Positions 33,181-44,096 of a stretch of DNA of 64,000 nt are shown here, piece by piece (the first letter of the stretch is position 1; the number at the start of each line of letters is the position of its first letter). Source of the DNA: Ruegeria sp. HKCCD8929 (GTDB taxonomy: Bacteria; Pseudomonadota; Alphaproteobacteria; Rhodobacterales; Rhodobacteraceae); contig NZ_WPZY01000008.1 of the NCBI RefSeq assembly GCF_013031405.1, positions 169,070 to 233,069 on the forward strand, read 5' to 3'. A program made the position numbers and the translations under genes. Below the pieces are notes generated by a model. That model did not search any database. It was not told the DNA's origin and saw only the letters and a list, made by a program, of their open reading frames with translations.

Positions 33181-34020
33181 CTAGTGCGCCATGAACACCG
33201 GCACGGTCGCCTGTTCCAGCATGTTGCGGGTGGCGCCGCCCAGAATCGCCTCGCGGAAGCGGGAATGACCATATGCGCCCATCACGATCATGTCGGCATC
33301 GGTGTCGGCGGCGTGGCGGTTCAGGATGTCCGAGACCCGTGTCATCGTCTTGCTCAGAACGTCGATTTCACACCTGACGCCGTGCCGCGACAGCATTTGC
33401 GACAACATTCCGCCGGGATCTGACCGGTCCGGCCCGTGCTGCGGCGGGTCGATCACCACGATGCGCACCGTCTCGGCGGCCTGCAGGAAGGGCAGGGCGC
33501 GGCGGATTGCGCGCATCGCCTCGACGCCTTCGTTCCAGCCTATCAGGATGGTGCCGGGTTTGGAGAACGCCTGCGCCTCATCTGGAACCACCAAAACAGG
33601 CGCGTGGCCATCGAACATGGCCGCTTCGACAATCGGCTCGGCCTCGGCGCCGCGATCTTCGCCATAAGGACGTGGCAGTACCACAAGATCCGAGAATCGC
33701 GCCCGGTGCGCCACGTGGCGGCCCAGGTCGGCGATCTGCGCCACGCCGTTTTCGGCAGACCAGCGGACGCCGGATTTTCCCAGATAATCCTCGGCAAAGC
33801 CCAGAATCCCCTCGGCCTCGGCATTGGCCCGGCTCAGTGTCTCCTGCAGGATCAGCGCGTTGGCCCCGGCGTAATAATAGCCGGTCTGGCTGCGGTCGAC
33901 GCCCAGGCACAGCGCTTCGGCATGGCCGTCCTGCGCCTGCGCCAACGCCACCATCTGAGCCAGCGCGGATTCGGCCAGTTTGGTCTCTGTCATTACGGTC
34001 AGCAGGGATTTGTATGCCAT
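33181..34020 (-). CDS. Universal stress protein, tandem-domain
   Basis: A 279-residue cytosolic protein with two UspA folds. The C-terminal domain has ATP-binding-type VMGAYGHSRFREAILGGATRNML (G-x2-G-x9-G pattern) and ends TVPVFMAH; the N-terminal domain is more divergent, as in other tandem USPs. The start at 34020 has AGAGG upstream; an extension to 34113 would run into the FNR box. It is divergent from ccoN, and one FNR-type box lies between them, so it may be induced at low oxygen. Confidence 0.9.
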   Translation of the reverse strand: MAYKSLLTVMTETKLAESALAQMVALAQAQDGHAEALCLGVDRSQTGYYYAGANALILQETLSRANAEAEGILGFAEDYLGKSGVRWSAENGVAQIADLGRHVAHRARFSDLVVLPRPYGEDRGAEAEPIVEAAMFDGHAPVLVVPDEAQAFSKPGTILIGWNEGVEAMRAIRRALPFLQAAETVRIVVIDPPQHGPDRSDPGGMLSQMLSRHGVRCEIDVLSKTMTRVSDILNRHAADTDADMIVMGAYGHSRFREAILGGATRNMLEQATVPVFMAH

Positions 34021-34106
34021 CTCAACCTCTCGGTTCCGGTGCGCCAAAATGCGCGCCGTTTTTCCCATCATTGGGTTATGCCTGTCATAGAAATCGGGGT
34101 ACTGTC

Positions 34107-34120
34107 TTGACACAGATCAA
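34107..34120. promoter_or_regulatory. FNR-type box between uspA-like gene and ccoN
   Basis: TTGACACAGATCAA. A class II promoter would start ccoN near 34155; CAATAC at 34143-34148 is a suitable -10. Confidence 0.8.
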
Positions 34121-34213
34121 AGCAACCTTGGCTGCCGTTCTCCAATACAGCAGCCAGTCTAAAGAGTCCCGCGCGCCGCAAGAATCGCACGGGACATGGC
34201 AAAGGGACGCAAT

Positions 34214-35821
34214 ATGTCGAATTATATCAAGCTGATCGCGCTTGGTCTGGTCGTGGTATTTGCTGCGATCGGGACCAACTATGCGCGCGATATAGCCTAT
34301 CAGGTGCATGCCGTGCTGGTGATGCTGATCGCGGGCGGACTGTTTATCTGGACTCTGCGCAACACCGACGAACCGGACATCCTGACCGATCGCTCGGGCG
34401 AATACATGGATGACGTGGTGCGCTACGGTGTGATCGCGACCGCCTTTTGGGGTGTGGTCGGATTTCTGGCAGGTACATTCATCGCATTCCAACTGGCCTT
34501 TCCGGTCCTGAATTTCGAATGGGCGCAAGGATATGCCAATTTCGGCCGGCTGCGCCCGCTGCATACCTCGGCGGTGATCTTTGCCTTTGGCGGTAACGCG
34601 CTGATCGCAACCTCGTTTTACGTGGTGCAGCGCACCAGCGCCGCGCGTCTTTGGGGCGGCAATCTGGCCTGGTTCGTGTTCTGGGGCTATCAGCTGTTCA
34701 TCGTGCTGGCGGCAACCGGCTATCTGCTGGGTGGCACCCAGTCCAAGGAATATGCCGAACCGGAATGGTACGTGGATCTGTGGCTGACCATTGTCTGGGT
34801 TGCCTATCTGGCGGTATTCCTGGGCACCATCATCAAGCGGAAAGAGCCGCATATCTACGTGGCCAACTGGTTCTACCTGTCCTTCATTGTGACGGTTGCC
34901 ATGCTGCACCTGGTCAACAACATGACCATCCCGGTCAGCATCTGGGGTTCGAAATCGGTCATCGTTTGGGCCGGTGTGCAGGACGCCATGATCCAGTGGT
35001 GGTATGGCCACAACGCTGTCGGCTTCTTCCTGACTGCGGGCTTCCTGGGCATGATGTACTACTTCATCCCGAAACAAGCCGAGCGTCCGGTGTTCAGCTA
35101 CAAGCTGTCGATCATCCACTTCTGGGCGCTGATCTTCCTGTATATCTGGGCCGGTCCGCACCACCTGCATTATACCGCGCTGCCTGACTGGGCCTCGACG
35201 CTGGGCATGGTGTTCTCGGTGGTGCTGTGGATGCCGTCCTGGGGCGGCATGATCAACGGCCTGATGACCCTCAGCGGCGCCTGGGACAAGCTGCGCACCG
35301 ACCCGATCATCCGCATGATGGTGATCTCGGTCGGCTTCTATGGCATGTCAACCTTCGAAGGTCCGATGATGTCGATCCGCGCGGTGAACTCGCTGAGTCA
35401 CTACACCGACTGGACCATCGGTCACGTGCATTCCGGCGCGCTGGGCTGGAACGGCATGATCACCTTCGGTGCGCTGTACTTCCTGGTGCCTGTCCTGTGG
35501 AAGCGTGAGCGTCTGTACTCGCTGCAGATGGTCAGCTGGCACTTCTGGCTCGCCACCATCGGCATCGTGCTCTACGCCGCGTCGATGTGGGTCACCGGTA
35601 TCATGGAAGGCCTGATGTGGCGTGAAGTGGATGCCAACGGCTTCCTGGTGAACTCGTTCGCCGACACCGTGGCCGCCAAGTTCCCGATGTATGTGGTGCG
35701 TGGTCTGGGTGGGGTTCTGTTCCTCGCTGGCTCACTGATCATGTGCTACAACCTGTGGATGACTGTGCGGAAAGCGCCGGCCAAAGAGGCCAGCCTGACC
35801 GTCGCGGTCCCGGCTGAATAA
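34214..35821 (+). CDS. ccoN: cbb3-type cytochrome c oxidase subunit I
   Basis: A 535-residue catalytic subunit with about 12 membrane segments. The metal ligands are seen: His at about 117 ([11 protein letters not shown]) and about 406 (GHVHSG) for the low-spin heme, about 266 (GHNAVGF) and 316-317 (PHHLHY) for CuB, and about 404 for the high-spin heme. The cbb3 oxidase reduces O2 with high affinity and pumps protons. AAGGGA precedes the ATG at 34214. ccoO starts 14 bases after its stop. Expression is probably induced by FnrL through the box at 34107-34120. Confidence 0.97.
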   Translation: MSNYIKLIALGLVVVFAAIGTNYARDIAYQVHAVLVMLIAGGLFIWTLRNTDEPDILTDRSGEYMDDVVRYGVIATAFWGVVGFLAGTFIAFQLAFPVLNFEWAQGYANFGRLRPLHTSAVIFAFGGNALIATSFYVVQRTSAARLWGGNLAWFVFWGYQLFIVLAATGYLLGGTQSKEYAEPEWYVDLWLTIVWVAYLAVFLGTIIKRKEPHIYVANWFYLSFIVTVAMLHLVNNMTIPVSIWGSKSVIVWAGVQDAMIQWWYGHNAVGFFLTAGFLGMMYYFIPKQAERPVFSYKLSIIHFWALIFLYIWAGPHHLHYTALPDWASTLGMVFSVVLWMPSWGGMINGLMTLSGAWDKLRTDPIIRMMVISVGFYGMSTFEGPMMSIRAVNSLSHYTDWTIGHVHSGALGWNGMITFGALYFLVPVLWKRERLYSLQMVSWHFWLATIGIVLYAASMWVTGIMEGLMWREVDANGFLVNSFADTVAAKFPMYVVRGLGGVLFLAGSLIMCYNLWMTVRKAPAKEASLTVAVPAE

Positions 35822-35835
35822 GGAGGGCCGGAGCA

Positions 35836-36564
35836 ATGGCAATTCTCGACAAACATAAGATCCTCGAGACCAACGCGACCCTCCTGCTGATCTTCAGCTT
35901 TCTGGTCGTGACCATCGGCGGCATCGTGCAGATCGCTCCGCTGTTCTGGCTGGAAAACACCATCGAGAAGGTGGAGGGGATGCGCCCCTACACCCCTCTC
36001 GAAATGGCGGGGCGCGAGATCTACATCCGCGAAGGCTGCTATGTCTGTCATAGCCAGATGATCCGTCCGATGCGGGACGAGGTCGAACGCTACGGCCACT
36101 ATTCGCTGGCGGCCGAGTCGATGTATGACCATCCGTTCCAGTGGGGATCCAAGCGGACCGGGCCCGATCTGGCCCGTGTCGGTGGCCGCTACTCGGACGA
36201 GTGGCATGTGGATCACCTGCGCGACCCGCAGGCGGTGGTGCCGGAATCGGTGATGCCGAAATACGGCTTCCTCGAAGACCGGAAGATCGACGGCAGGTAC
36301 ATTGGCGACATCATGGCAGCGAATGCGCTGGTCGGCACGCCATATACCGAAGAGATGGTCGACAACGCCGTCGCCGATTTCAGGGCACAGGCCGATCCGG
36401 ACAGCGACTATGACGGTCTGCTCGAGCGCTACGGCGACAAGGTCAATGTGCGCAACTTCGACGGTCAGCCGGGCGTTTCCGAGGCCGATGCGATGATCGC
36501 CTATCTGCAGATGCTGGGCACGCTGGTCGATTTCTCGACCTTCACCCCGGATGAAAGCCGCTAG
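35836..36564 (+). CDS. ccoO: cbb3-type cytochrome c oxidase subunit II
   Basis: A 242-residue membrane-anchored mono-heme cytochrome c. The N-terminal anchor ([22 protein letters not shown]) is followed by the heme motif [11 protein letters not shown] at about residues 70-80. AAGGAGGG precedes the start. It passes electrons from CcoP to the heme b/CuB centre in CcoN. It is second in ccoNOQP. Confidence 0.97.
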   Translation: MAILDKHKILETNATLLLIFSFLVVTIGGIVQIAPLFWLENTIEKVEGMRPYTPLEMAGREIYIREGCYVCHSQMIRPMRDEVERYGHYSLAAESMYDHPFQWGSKRTGPDLARVGGRYSDEWHVDHLRDPQAVVPESVMPKYGFLEDRKIDGRYIGDIMAANALVGTPYTEEMVDNAVADFRAQADPDSDYDGLLERYGDKVNVRNFDGQPGVSEADAMIAYLQMLGTLVDFSTFTPDESR

Positions 36565-36575
36565 GGAGGATCGTG

Positions 36576-36761
36576 ATGGAAGAATACACAATCCTCAGGC
36601 AGTTCGCGGATAGCTGGATGTTGCTGCTGCTCTTTGCCTTCTTCGTCGGCATCGTCATCTGGGTTTTCCGCCCCGGTGCCAGCAAAGGATACAAGGACAC
36701 CGCCAACATCCCGTTCCGGCATCAAGACAAACCCGCCACATCCGAGGAGGCGCGGCAATGA
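36576..36761 (+). CDS. ccoQ: cbb3-type oxidase small subunit CcoQ
   Basis: A 61-residue single-pass membrane protein ([19 protein letters not shown]) with a polar C-terminus. CcoQ stabilises the oxidase and has been linked to signalling in Rhodobacter. GGAGG precedes the ATG at 36576; a GTG at 36573 is also in frame. Its stop overlaps the ccoP start by four bases. Confidence 0.9.
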   Translation: MEEYTILRQFADSWMLLLLFAFFVGIVIWVFRPGASKGYKDTANIPFRHQDKPATSEEARQ

Positions 36762-37627
36762 GCAAGACACCTGAAAAGCAACCGGGTGATCCGAAGACAA
36801 CCGGCCATGTCTGGGACGGTATCCAGGAATTCGACAACCCGATGCCGCGCTGGTGGCTGTGGACCTTCTACGCCACCATCATCTGGGGCGTGATCTACAC
36901 CATCGCCTATCCGGCCTGGCCGCTGGTCAACTCGGCCACCGCAGGGGTGCTGGGCTGGTCCACCCGCGCCGACGTAGCCACCGAGATCGCAGCCGTGGAA
37001 GAGGCCAACGCGCCGATCAACGACCGTCTAGCCTCGGTCGAACTGACCGCGATCGCGGCTGATGCCGAGTTGAACAGCTACGCGGTGTCGTCAGGCAGCG
37101 CGGTGTTCAAGACCTGGTGCGCCCAGTGCCACGGCTCGGGCGCGGCGGGCGCCAAGGGCTATCCCAACCTGCTGGATGACAGCTGGCTGTGGGGCGGCGA
37201 CATGGAGGCCATCCACTTCACCATCACCCACGGTATCCGCAATGAGGACAGCGACGAGGTGCGCTATTCCGAGATGCCCGCCTTTGGCCGTGACGAACTG
37301 CTGAGCAGTGAAGAGATCGACCAGGTTGTGAACTATGTCATGTCGCTGTCGGGTGATCCGCAGGATGCGGGTGCAGTCGAGGCCGGTTCGGTGGTCTATG
37401 CCGACAACTGTGCCGCATGCCACGCCGAAGACGGCACCGGCGACCGCGAGCAGGGAGCACCGAACCTGGCGGATGCCCTGTGGCTCTATGGCGGCGACTA
37501 CGACACGCTGGTCGACACCGTGAGCAACAGCCGCTTTGGCGTCATGCCCGCGTGGAACACGCGCCTGACTGAGGCGCAGATTCGCGCCGTGTCGGCCTAC
37601 GTCCACCAGCTGGGCGGCGGTGAGTAA
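36758..37627 (+). CDS. ccoP: cbb3-type cytochrome c oxidase subunit III
   Basis: A 289-residue di-heme cytochrome c. After a membrane anchor near residue 35 ([19 protein letters not shown]) come two heme motifs, CAQCH (about residue 125) and CAACH (about 214). The N-terminal [16 protein letters not shown] is typical. It receives electrons from the bc1 complex, directly or by soluble cytochrome. A strong 12-bp hairpin follows the operon. Confidence 0.97.
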   Translation: MSKTPEKQPGDPKTTGHVWDGIQEFDNPMPRWWLWTFYATIIWGVIYTIAYPAWPLVNSATAGVLGWSTRADVATEIAAVEEANAPINDRLASVELTAIAADAELNSYAVSSGSAVFKTWCAQCHGSGAAGAKGYPNLLDDSWLWGGDMEAIHFTITHGIRNEDSDEVRYSEMPAFGRDELLSSEEIDQVVNYVMSLSGDPQDAGAVEAGSVVYADNCAACHAEDGTGDREQGAPNLADALWLYGGDYDTLVDTVSNSRFGVMPAWNTRLTEAQIRAVSAYVHQLGGGE

Positions 37628-37640
37628 GAGCTAAGAGATA

Positions 37641-37667
37641 CCTTCAGGCAGCGGGGCTGCCTGAAGG
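37641..37667 (+). terminator. Stem-loop after ccoNOQP
   Basis: CCTTCAGGCAGC (37641-37652) pairs perfectly with GCTGCCTGAAGG (37656-37667) over a GGG loop. There is no T tract, so it may protect the 3' end and not terminate. Confidence 0.6.
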
Positions 37668-37792
37668 GTGAGGTGCCGGCTGTTCAATCTGTTCGCGCGT
37701 TTCCTGGACAGCCGGCGCCAATTTTTCCAGACTATAGACAGAACCCCCGCCCGGTCCAGATGCCAGACGGGGTGTTTTTCCGTTTGGGCCGA

Positions 37793-37954
37793 TCACAGGT
37801 TGTTCAGGTTCACATCACCCGCCCAGCGCGGCCACCAGCGCTGTTTCCGCACCCCCCGGCGCGGATTCGCATCACCCGGTTTGGGTGCGTCGCTGATCCG
37901 AGTGGCGTCCTGCCGGGTGGCGGTCATGAAAGCTCTTGCATAGATCGAAAGCAT
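37793..37954 (-). CDS. Possible small basic protein
   Basis: A 53-residue reading frame (MLSIYARAFMTATRQDATRI onward, ending WPRWAGDVNLNNL) on the reverse strand in the 429-base gap between ccoP and the next LysR gene. GGAG lies about eleven bases before the ATG. It has an Arg/Lys-rich middle and no known domain. Divergence from the LysR gene gives some positional support, but comparative evidence would decide. The rest of the gap shows only the ccoP stem-loop and the LysR operator. Confidence 0.4.
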   Translation of the reverse strand: MLSIYARAFMTATRQDATRISDAPKPGDANPRRGVRKQRWWPRWAGDVNLNNL

Positions 37955-38030
37955 CCCGCTTCTCCGTGTCTGCTGTCTTCTCCTGCAATCCATATTGATT
38001 GTGTGGGCCGGAAATGCGACTCAATTGGTG

Positions 38031-38046
38031 TTCTTACATGTAAGAA
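38031..38046. promoter_or_regulatory. LysR operator palindrome
   Basis: TTCTTACATGTAAGAA, a perfect 16-bp palindrome eleven bases before the LysR ATG, well placed for autoregulation. Confidence 0.65.
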
Positions 38047-38056
38047 GAAATTACAT

Positions 38057-38935
38057 ATGGATTGGTTGAAACTCCCACCGCTGGCCGCGCTCAGAGCCTT
38101 TTCTGCCTTTGCCGAGAAGGAGAATGTGGTACAGGCCGGTGATGCGCTGAATGTCAGCCACGCTGCCATCAGCCAGCAATTGCGCGCGCTGGAACGGCAT
38201 CTTGGCGTGGCCCTGCTGGACCGGTCCGGCAGGAACCTGACGCTGACCGACGAAGGGCGGCATCTGGCCCGCGCGCTGGAACTGGGGTTCGGGGCCATTG
38301 GTGCCGCCGTCGGAGATCTCGCGCAGGGCGGTGACGCGCGCCCAGTGCATGTTTCGCTGACGTCATCTTTTGCAGCTTCATGGTTGATGCCGCGCCTTCC
38401 CGGGTTCCGCGAGGCGCATCCGGGCATTGATCTGGTTCTGGACCCCACGCCCGAGTTGATCGAGTTCCGCCCGGGCGGTATCGACCTCGCGCTCAGATAC
38501 GGCGCGGGCGGCTGGCCCGGGGTTCAGTCCGAGATGTTCATCGAAACGCCGATGGTGGTCGTTGCCGCCCCGTCGCTGCTCGGCGACAAAACCGCGCTTA
38601 CGCCTGCCGAACTGGCTGAACTTCCCTGGCTTGAAGAGCTTGGAACGACCGAGGCCTCGGCTTGGCTGGCATCGCGGGGCGTCGAGCGGATTGGCAACGC
38701 CGGTCGGATTGCCTTGCCCGGAAACTTGCTGCTGGACGGGCTCAGGGCCGGGCAGGGGGTGACCGTCACGGTGCGGCATTTCGTCGAACGTGAGATCGAA
38801 ACCGGGCAACTGACCGAGCTCTATCGTGAACCCGGCCAAAGCGGATATCACCTCGTAACCGGCCATTCTCCGTTGCGTCCGCACGTGAAGACCTTTGTTA
38901 CGTGGCTCAGGCGGCAGGCACGGGCCGGGCAATAA
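38057..38935 (+). CDS. LysR-family regulator
   Basis: A 292-residue regulator. The winged helix spans about residues 8-65 (LPPLAALRAFSAFAEKENVV, then LNVSHAAISQQLRALERHLG), followed by a GcvA-like co-inducer domain (SLTSSFAASWLMPRLPGF, then GIDLALRYGAGGWPG). It lies alone between ccoNOQP and ccoGHIS, on the same strand as both, which is not part of the usual cco order. A perfect palindrome just upstream suggests autoregulation. The target is unknown; the small reverse-strand frame at 37793-37954 is one candidate. Confidence 0.9.
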   Translation: MDWLKLPPLAALRAFSAFAEKENVVQAGDALNVSHAAISQQLRALERHLGVALLDRSGRNLTLTDEGRHLARALELGFGAIGAAVGDLAQGGDARPVHVSLTSSFAASWLMPRLPGFREAHPGIDLVLDPTPELIEFRPGGIDLALRYGAGGWPGVQSEMFIETPMVVVAAPSLLGDKTALTPAELAELPWLEELGTTEASAWLASRGVERIGNAGRIALPGNLLLDGLRAGQGVTVTVRHFVEREIETGQLTELYREPGQSGYHLVTGHSPLRPHVKTFVTWLRRQARAGQ

Positions 38936-38957
38936 AGATGCGTGCCCGATGCGCGTT

Positions 38958-38971
38958 TTGACCCATGTCAA
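38958..38971. promoter_or_regulatory. FNR-type box upstream of ccoG
   Basis: TTGACCCATGTCAA, about 70 bases before the ccoG start; a TATGAT (38984-38989) lies between. Confidence 0.7.
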
Positions 38972-39034
38972 AGTTGGACCATGTATGATCTGTGAGAAGA
39001 CGCTTTCATAAGCCCCCAGATCTGGAGCACATCC

Positions 39035-40462
<1,428 letters not shown>

Positions 40463-40464
40463 CC

Positions 40465-40923
40465 ATGGCTGAACGTCAATTCACCGGCAAGCACGCGCTG
40501 GCCCTGTTCGTGGCGGCCTTTGGGGTGATCATCGCCGTCAACCTGGTGCTGGCCTACAGCGCCGTCAAAACCTTCCCGGGGCTCGAGGTCAAGAACTCCT
40601 ACGTCGCCAGTCAGGAGTTCAACGAGCGTCGCGACGCGCAAGAGGCCCTGGGGTGGTCCGTCCGGGCCGATGCCGCTGGCGGGCTGGTGTTCATCGCCAT
40701 CACCGACGATGCCGAGCAACCGGTCGAGGTGGCCGAGCTGAAAGCGACCATCGGGCGCGCGACCCATGTGCAGCAGGACATCACGCCCGAGTTCCGCTTT
40801 GACGGCACTGCTTATGTCGCCAAGGCCGAACTGGCGCCGGGCAACTGGAACATCCGCATGGTGGCCAAGGATGCGCAAGGCACCGAATTCAGTCAGCGCG
40901 TCGTACTGCATGTGAAGGGCTGA
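40465..40923 (+). CDS. ccoH: cbb3 oxidase assembly protein CcoH (FixH)
   Basis: A 152-residue protein with one N-terminal membrane segment (HALALFVAAFGVIIAVNLVLAY) and a periplasmic FixH domain that contacts newly made oxidase subunits. It sits between ccoG and ccoI, with two and four bases to its neighbours. Confidence 0.94.
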   Translation: MAERQFTGKHALALFVAAFGVIIAVNLVLAYSAVKTFPGLEVKNSYVASQEFNERRDAQEALGWSVRADAAGGLVFIAITDDAEQPVEVAELKATIGRATHVQQDITPEFRFDGTAYVAKAELAPGNWNIRMVAKDAQGTEFSQRVVLHVKG

Positions 40924-40927
40924 ACGA

Positions 40928-43105
40928 ATGACCGCGCAGATACGTCCCGGCACGGCCGCCTGCCCCGGCTGCATCGCCACTCCGGGCGAACCGGCGCGGC
41001 CCATCCCCAAGGACGTGCAGATCGCGCTGTCGCTGCCGGGCATCCACTGCTCGGCCTGTATCGCCACGGTCGAGCGTGAGCTGAACGCCTGCCCCGGCGT
41101 GGACAGTGCCCGGGTCAACCTGACGCTCAAACGGGCGATGGTACAGGCCGGGCCGGAGGTGCGCGCCGCCGATCTGATCCCGGTGCTGGAACGCGCGGGC
41201 TATGAGGCGCATGAGCTTGATCCCGGCGCCCTATCGGCGACGCAATCGGACAAGGCCGGGCGCGACCTGCTGATGCGGCTGGCGGTGGCCGGGTTCGCCT
41301 CGATGAACGTGATGCTCCTGTCGGTGTCGGTCTGGTCCGGCGCCTCGGACGCCACGCGGGACATGTTCCACTGGATCTCGGCGGCGATTGCACTGCCCGC
41401 GATTGCCTTCTCGGCGCAGCCCTTTTTCGTCAACGCCTGGAGCGCCCTGCGCGTGCGGCGGCTAAACATGGATGTGCCCATCGTGCTGGCAATCCTGCTG
41501 GCGCTGGTGACCTCGCTCTGGGAAACCGCACTCAGCGGTGAGCATGCCTATTTCGACGCCGCCCTGGCCCTGACCTTCTTCCTGCTGGCCGGGCGTTATC
41601 TGGATTACCGCACCCGCGCCGTCGCCCGCTCGGCGGCCGAGGAACTGGCCGCGCTGGAAGTGCCCCGTGCCATCCTTCTGACGAACGGGGTCGAAGAAGA
41701 GGTGGCCGTTTCCACATTGCGACTCGGCGATCTGGTCCTTGTCCGCCCCGGTGGGCGGATGCCGGTGGATGGCGAGATTGTCGAGGGGCAGTCCGAACTC
41801 GACCGCTCGCTGCTGACCGGCGAGACGCTGCCGGTCTTTGCCGAGCCGGGTCTGAACGTCAGCGCCGGTGAGGTCAACCTGACCGGCCCGCTGACCATCC
41901 GGGCGACCGCCGTAGGGCAGGACACCTCGCTCCACCGCATGGCCGATCTGGTGGCCATCGCTGAATCCGGGCGGTCGCGCTACACCTCGCTGGCCGACAG
42001 CGCCGCCAAGCTCTACGCGCCGGGGGTGCATATCCTGTCCGCGCTCAGCTTCGTGGGCTGGTACATCTATTCCGGCGATGTCCGCACCGCGCTGAACATC
42101 GCGGCGGCGGTGCTGATCATCACCTGCCCCTGTGCGCTGGGGCTCGCCGTGCCTGCGGTGACCACGGCAGCCTCGGGGCGGCTGTTCCGCAAGGGGATGC
42201 TGATCAAGCACGCCACCGCGCTGGAACGGCTGGCCGAGGTGGACACGGTCGTTTTCGACAAGACCGGCACCCTGACCGCAGGCACGCCGGAACTGACCAA
42301 TCTGGGCGATCACGCCCGTGCTGATCTGGAAATTGCGCTGGCGCTGGCCGAAGCCTCCGCGCATCCGCTTTCGGTATCGCTGGCCCGGGCGGCGCGCGAC
42401 GCCGGGATCAAGCCCGCGAACGTGACCGAAGTGACTGAGGTCCCGGGATACGGCACCGAGGGCCAGTTCCGCGGTCAGCGGGTCCGGCTGGGCCGCGCGG
42501 GTTGGACCGGAGCCGAACAAGGCACTCAGACCGCGGCCTGGCTGGCCGTGGGCGACCGCGCGCCGCTGGGGTTCTATTTCACCGATGCCTTGCGCCCCGG
42601 GGCCGCCGAGGCGGTCTCGGCCCTGCGGCAGGCGGGTAAAGAGGTCCTGCTGATCTCGGGCGATACTTGCGCCGCGGTTGAGGCACTGGCCGGACGGCTC
42701 GGCATCACCGACTGGCTGGCCGAGGCGCTGCCGCAGGACAAGGCCGCCCGCGTACAGGCGCTGGCCGAACAGCGGCGCCGGGTGCTGATGGTGGGCGATG
42801 GCCTCAATGACACCGCTGCGCTGGCGGCGGCGCATGTGTCGATCTCACCCGCCTCGGCGCTGGATGCGGCGCGGGTGGCGTCGGACATCGTGCTGCTGGG
42901 GCAGGACCTTTCACCCATCGCTGACGCCTGCGACACCGCCGTTCGGGCCACGAAACGGATCCGTGAGAACTTCCGCATCGCCACGGTCTATAACGTGATT
43001 GCCGTGCCCCTGGCGGTTGCAGGCCTCGCCACGCCGCTGATTGCCGCATTGGCGATGTCGACCTCGTCGATTACGGTATCTCTCAACGCGCTGCGGCTGA
43101 GGTGA
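40928..43105 (+). CDS. ccoI: Copper-transporting P1B-ATPase CcoI (FixI)
   Basis: A 725-residue ATPase. The N-terminus has CPGC and one heavy-metal domain (HCSACIATVERELNACPGV). Later come the membrane motif CPCALGLAVP, phosphorylation DKTGTLT and hinge GDGLNDTAAL. CcoI exports copper to the periplasm for the CuB centre of cbb3 oxidase. ccoS follows after four bases. Confidence 0.96.
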   Translation: MTAQIRPGTAACPGCIATPGEPARPIPKDVQIALSLPGIHCSACIATVERELNACPGVDSARVNLTLKRAMVQAGPEVRAADLIPVLERAGYEAHELDPGALSATQSDKAGRDLLMRLAVAGFASMNVMLLSVSVWSGASDATRDMFHWISAAIALPAIAFSAQPFFVNAWSALRVRRLNMDVPIVLAILLALVTSLWETALSGEHAYFDAALALTFFLLAGRYLDYRTRAVARSAAEELAALEVPRAILLTNGVEEEVAVSTLRLGDLVLVRPGGRMPVDGEIVEGQSELDRSLLTGETLPVFAEPGLNVSAGEVNLTGPLTIRATAVGQDTSLHRMADLVAIAESGRSRYTSLADSAAKLYAPGVHILSALSFVGWYIYSGDVRTALNIAAAVLIITCPCALGLAVPAVTTAASGRLFRKGMLIKHATALERLAEVDTVVFDKTGTLTAGTPELTNLGDHARADLEIALALAEASAHPLSVSLARAARDAGIKPANVTEVTEVPGYGTEGQFRGQRVRLGRAGWTGAEQGTQTAAWLAVGDRAPLGFYFTDALRPGAAEAVSALRQAGKEVLLISGDTCAAVEALAGRLGITDWLAEALPQDKAARVQALAEQRRRVLMVGDGLNDTAALAAAHVSISPASALDAARVASDIVLLGQDLSPIADACDTAVRATKRIRENFRIATVYNVIAVPLAVAGLATPLIAALAMSTSSITVSLNALRLR

Positions 43106-43109
43106 CGTC

Positions 43110-43268
43110 ATGGAAGTGCTGGCCTATCTGATTCCGATCTCGCTCTTTCTGGGCGGCGTCGGACTGGTCGCCTTCATCTACACCGTGCGCAGCAACCAAT
43201 ATGACGACCCCGAAGGCGACGCGCGGCGCATTCTGAATAAGGAATGGGACGACCGCCCCAAGCCGTGA
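43110..43268 (+). CDS. ccoS: cbb3 oxidase maturation protein CcoS
   Basis: A 52-residue protein: one membrane segment (LIPISLFLGGVGLVAFIYTV) followed by the conserved RSNQYDDPEGDARRIL tail. CcoS is needed for cofactor insertion into CcoN. The start is ATG at 43110, four bases after the ccoI stop. Confidence 0.93.
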   Translation: MEVLAYLIPISLFLGGVGLVAFIYTVRSNQYDDPEGDARRILNKEWDDRPKP

Positions 43269-43297
43269 CCGGCGCAGGCCTGCAGGGAGGACACGCC

Positions 43298-43696
43298 ATG
43301 GAGATACACCCGGCAGGCAGCCGACCCACCCGCAGGGCAAACGCGGACTGGTTCACCGGCACCGTCTGGCAGGACCCGGTGATCGAAGCGTCTGAGCCCG
43401 CCCGTGTGCGGGCACTGCGGGTTGCGTTCGAACCCGGAGCACGCACCGCATGGCATACGCATCCACTGGGCCAGACCCTGCACGTACTGTCAGGTTGCGG
43501 GCTGGTTGGTTTGCGGAGTGAGGCGCCGCGCGTGATCCGCCCCGGCGATACGGTCTGGATCCCGCCGGGAGAGGAGCATTGGCACGGCGCGGGTCCCGAG
43601 ACGGCGATGGAACATCTGGCCATTCAGGAGGCACTGGACGGGCGTGTGGCCGACTGGCTTGAGAAAGTCTCGGACGCGGACTATCTCAGAACGTAA
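43298..43696 (+). CDS. Cupin-domain protein
   Basis: A 132-residue cupin. Motif 1 reads TAWHTHPLGQTLHVLSGCG (metal His residues) and motif 2 DTVWIPPGEEHWHGAGP. The QTLHV-type cupin includes carboxymuconolactone-associated and other small metal-binding proteins. The ATG at 43298 follows GCAGGGAGG by seven bases. It is 29 bases after ccoS and could be co-transcribed with the cco assembly genes, but no link to the oxidase is known. Confidence 0.85.
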   Translation: MEIHPAGSRPTRRANADWFTGTVWQDPVIEASEPARVRALRVAFEPGARTAWHTHPLGQTLHVLSGCGLVGLRSEAPRVIRPGDTVWIPPGEEHWHGAGPETAMEHLAIQEALDGRVADWLEKVSDADYLRT

Positions 43697-43751
43697 GGGG
43701 TGCAACAACTGCGCCCGGTGTTCACAATCCGGTCCGGGCCGCAGGGCGCTC

Positions 43752-43780
43752 TTGAATTTGCCGCAATGCCCGGCTATGTC
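43752..43780 (+). promoter_or_regulatory. Promoter of secE
   Basis: TTGAAT (43752-43757), 17-base spacer and TATGTC (43775-43780), about 30 bases before secE. Confidence 0.6.
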
Positions 43781-43813
43781 CCGGCCAATCGCTAGCAGAG
43801 AGACTTAAGCCAC

Positions 43814-44011
43814 ATGGCCACCACCAATCCGATCCAGTTCATCCAGCAGGTCCGCGCCGAGGTATCCAAGGTCGTCTGGCCGACCCGCCGCGAGGTGCTG
43901 CTGACCACGGTGATGGTGTTCATCATGGCCGCTCTGACCGCTGTGTTCTTTGCGCTGGTCGATCTGGCCATCCGCGGCGGCCTGCAATTGGTTCTGGGCG
44001 CTTTTAACTAG
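43814..44011 (+). CDS. secE: Preprotein translocase subunit SecE
   Basis: A 65-residue single-pass form typical of alphaproteobacteria. The amphipathic helix and membrane segment (VSKVVWPTRREVLLTTVMVF and onward) match SecE, which stabilises SecY in the SecYEG channel. It is separated from nusG by about 207 bases that include a terminator-like hairpin. Confidence 0.95.
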   Translation: MATTNPIQFIQQVRAEVSKVVWPTRREVLLTTVMVFIMAALTAVFFALVDLAIRGGLQLVLGAFN

Positions 44012-44096
44012 GCATTTCGCCCGCCAAAACTCAGGCGCCCTCTTGCACCGCGCGCGATGTCGGAGTAGGTGACGCGATACCTTTCGGGATGGGCGT

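Noticed and set aside
37673..38056. An N-terminal extension of the LysR protein back to 37673
   Set aside because: The extra residues are unlike any LysR, they cover the operator palindrome, and the ATG at 38057 gives the normal N-terminus.
43697..43813. A tRNA-Trp gene next to secE, as in some bacteria
   Set aside because: No cloverleaf or CCA-type acceptor stem could be found in this gap or elsewhere in the window.
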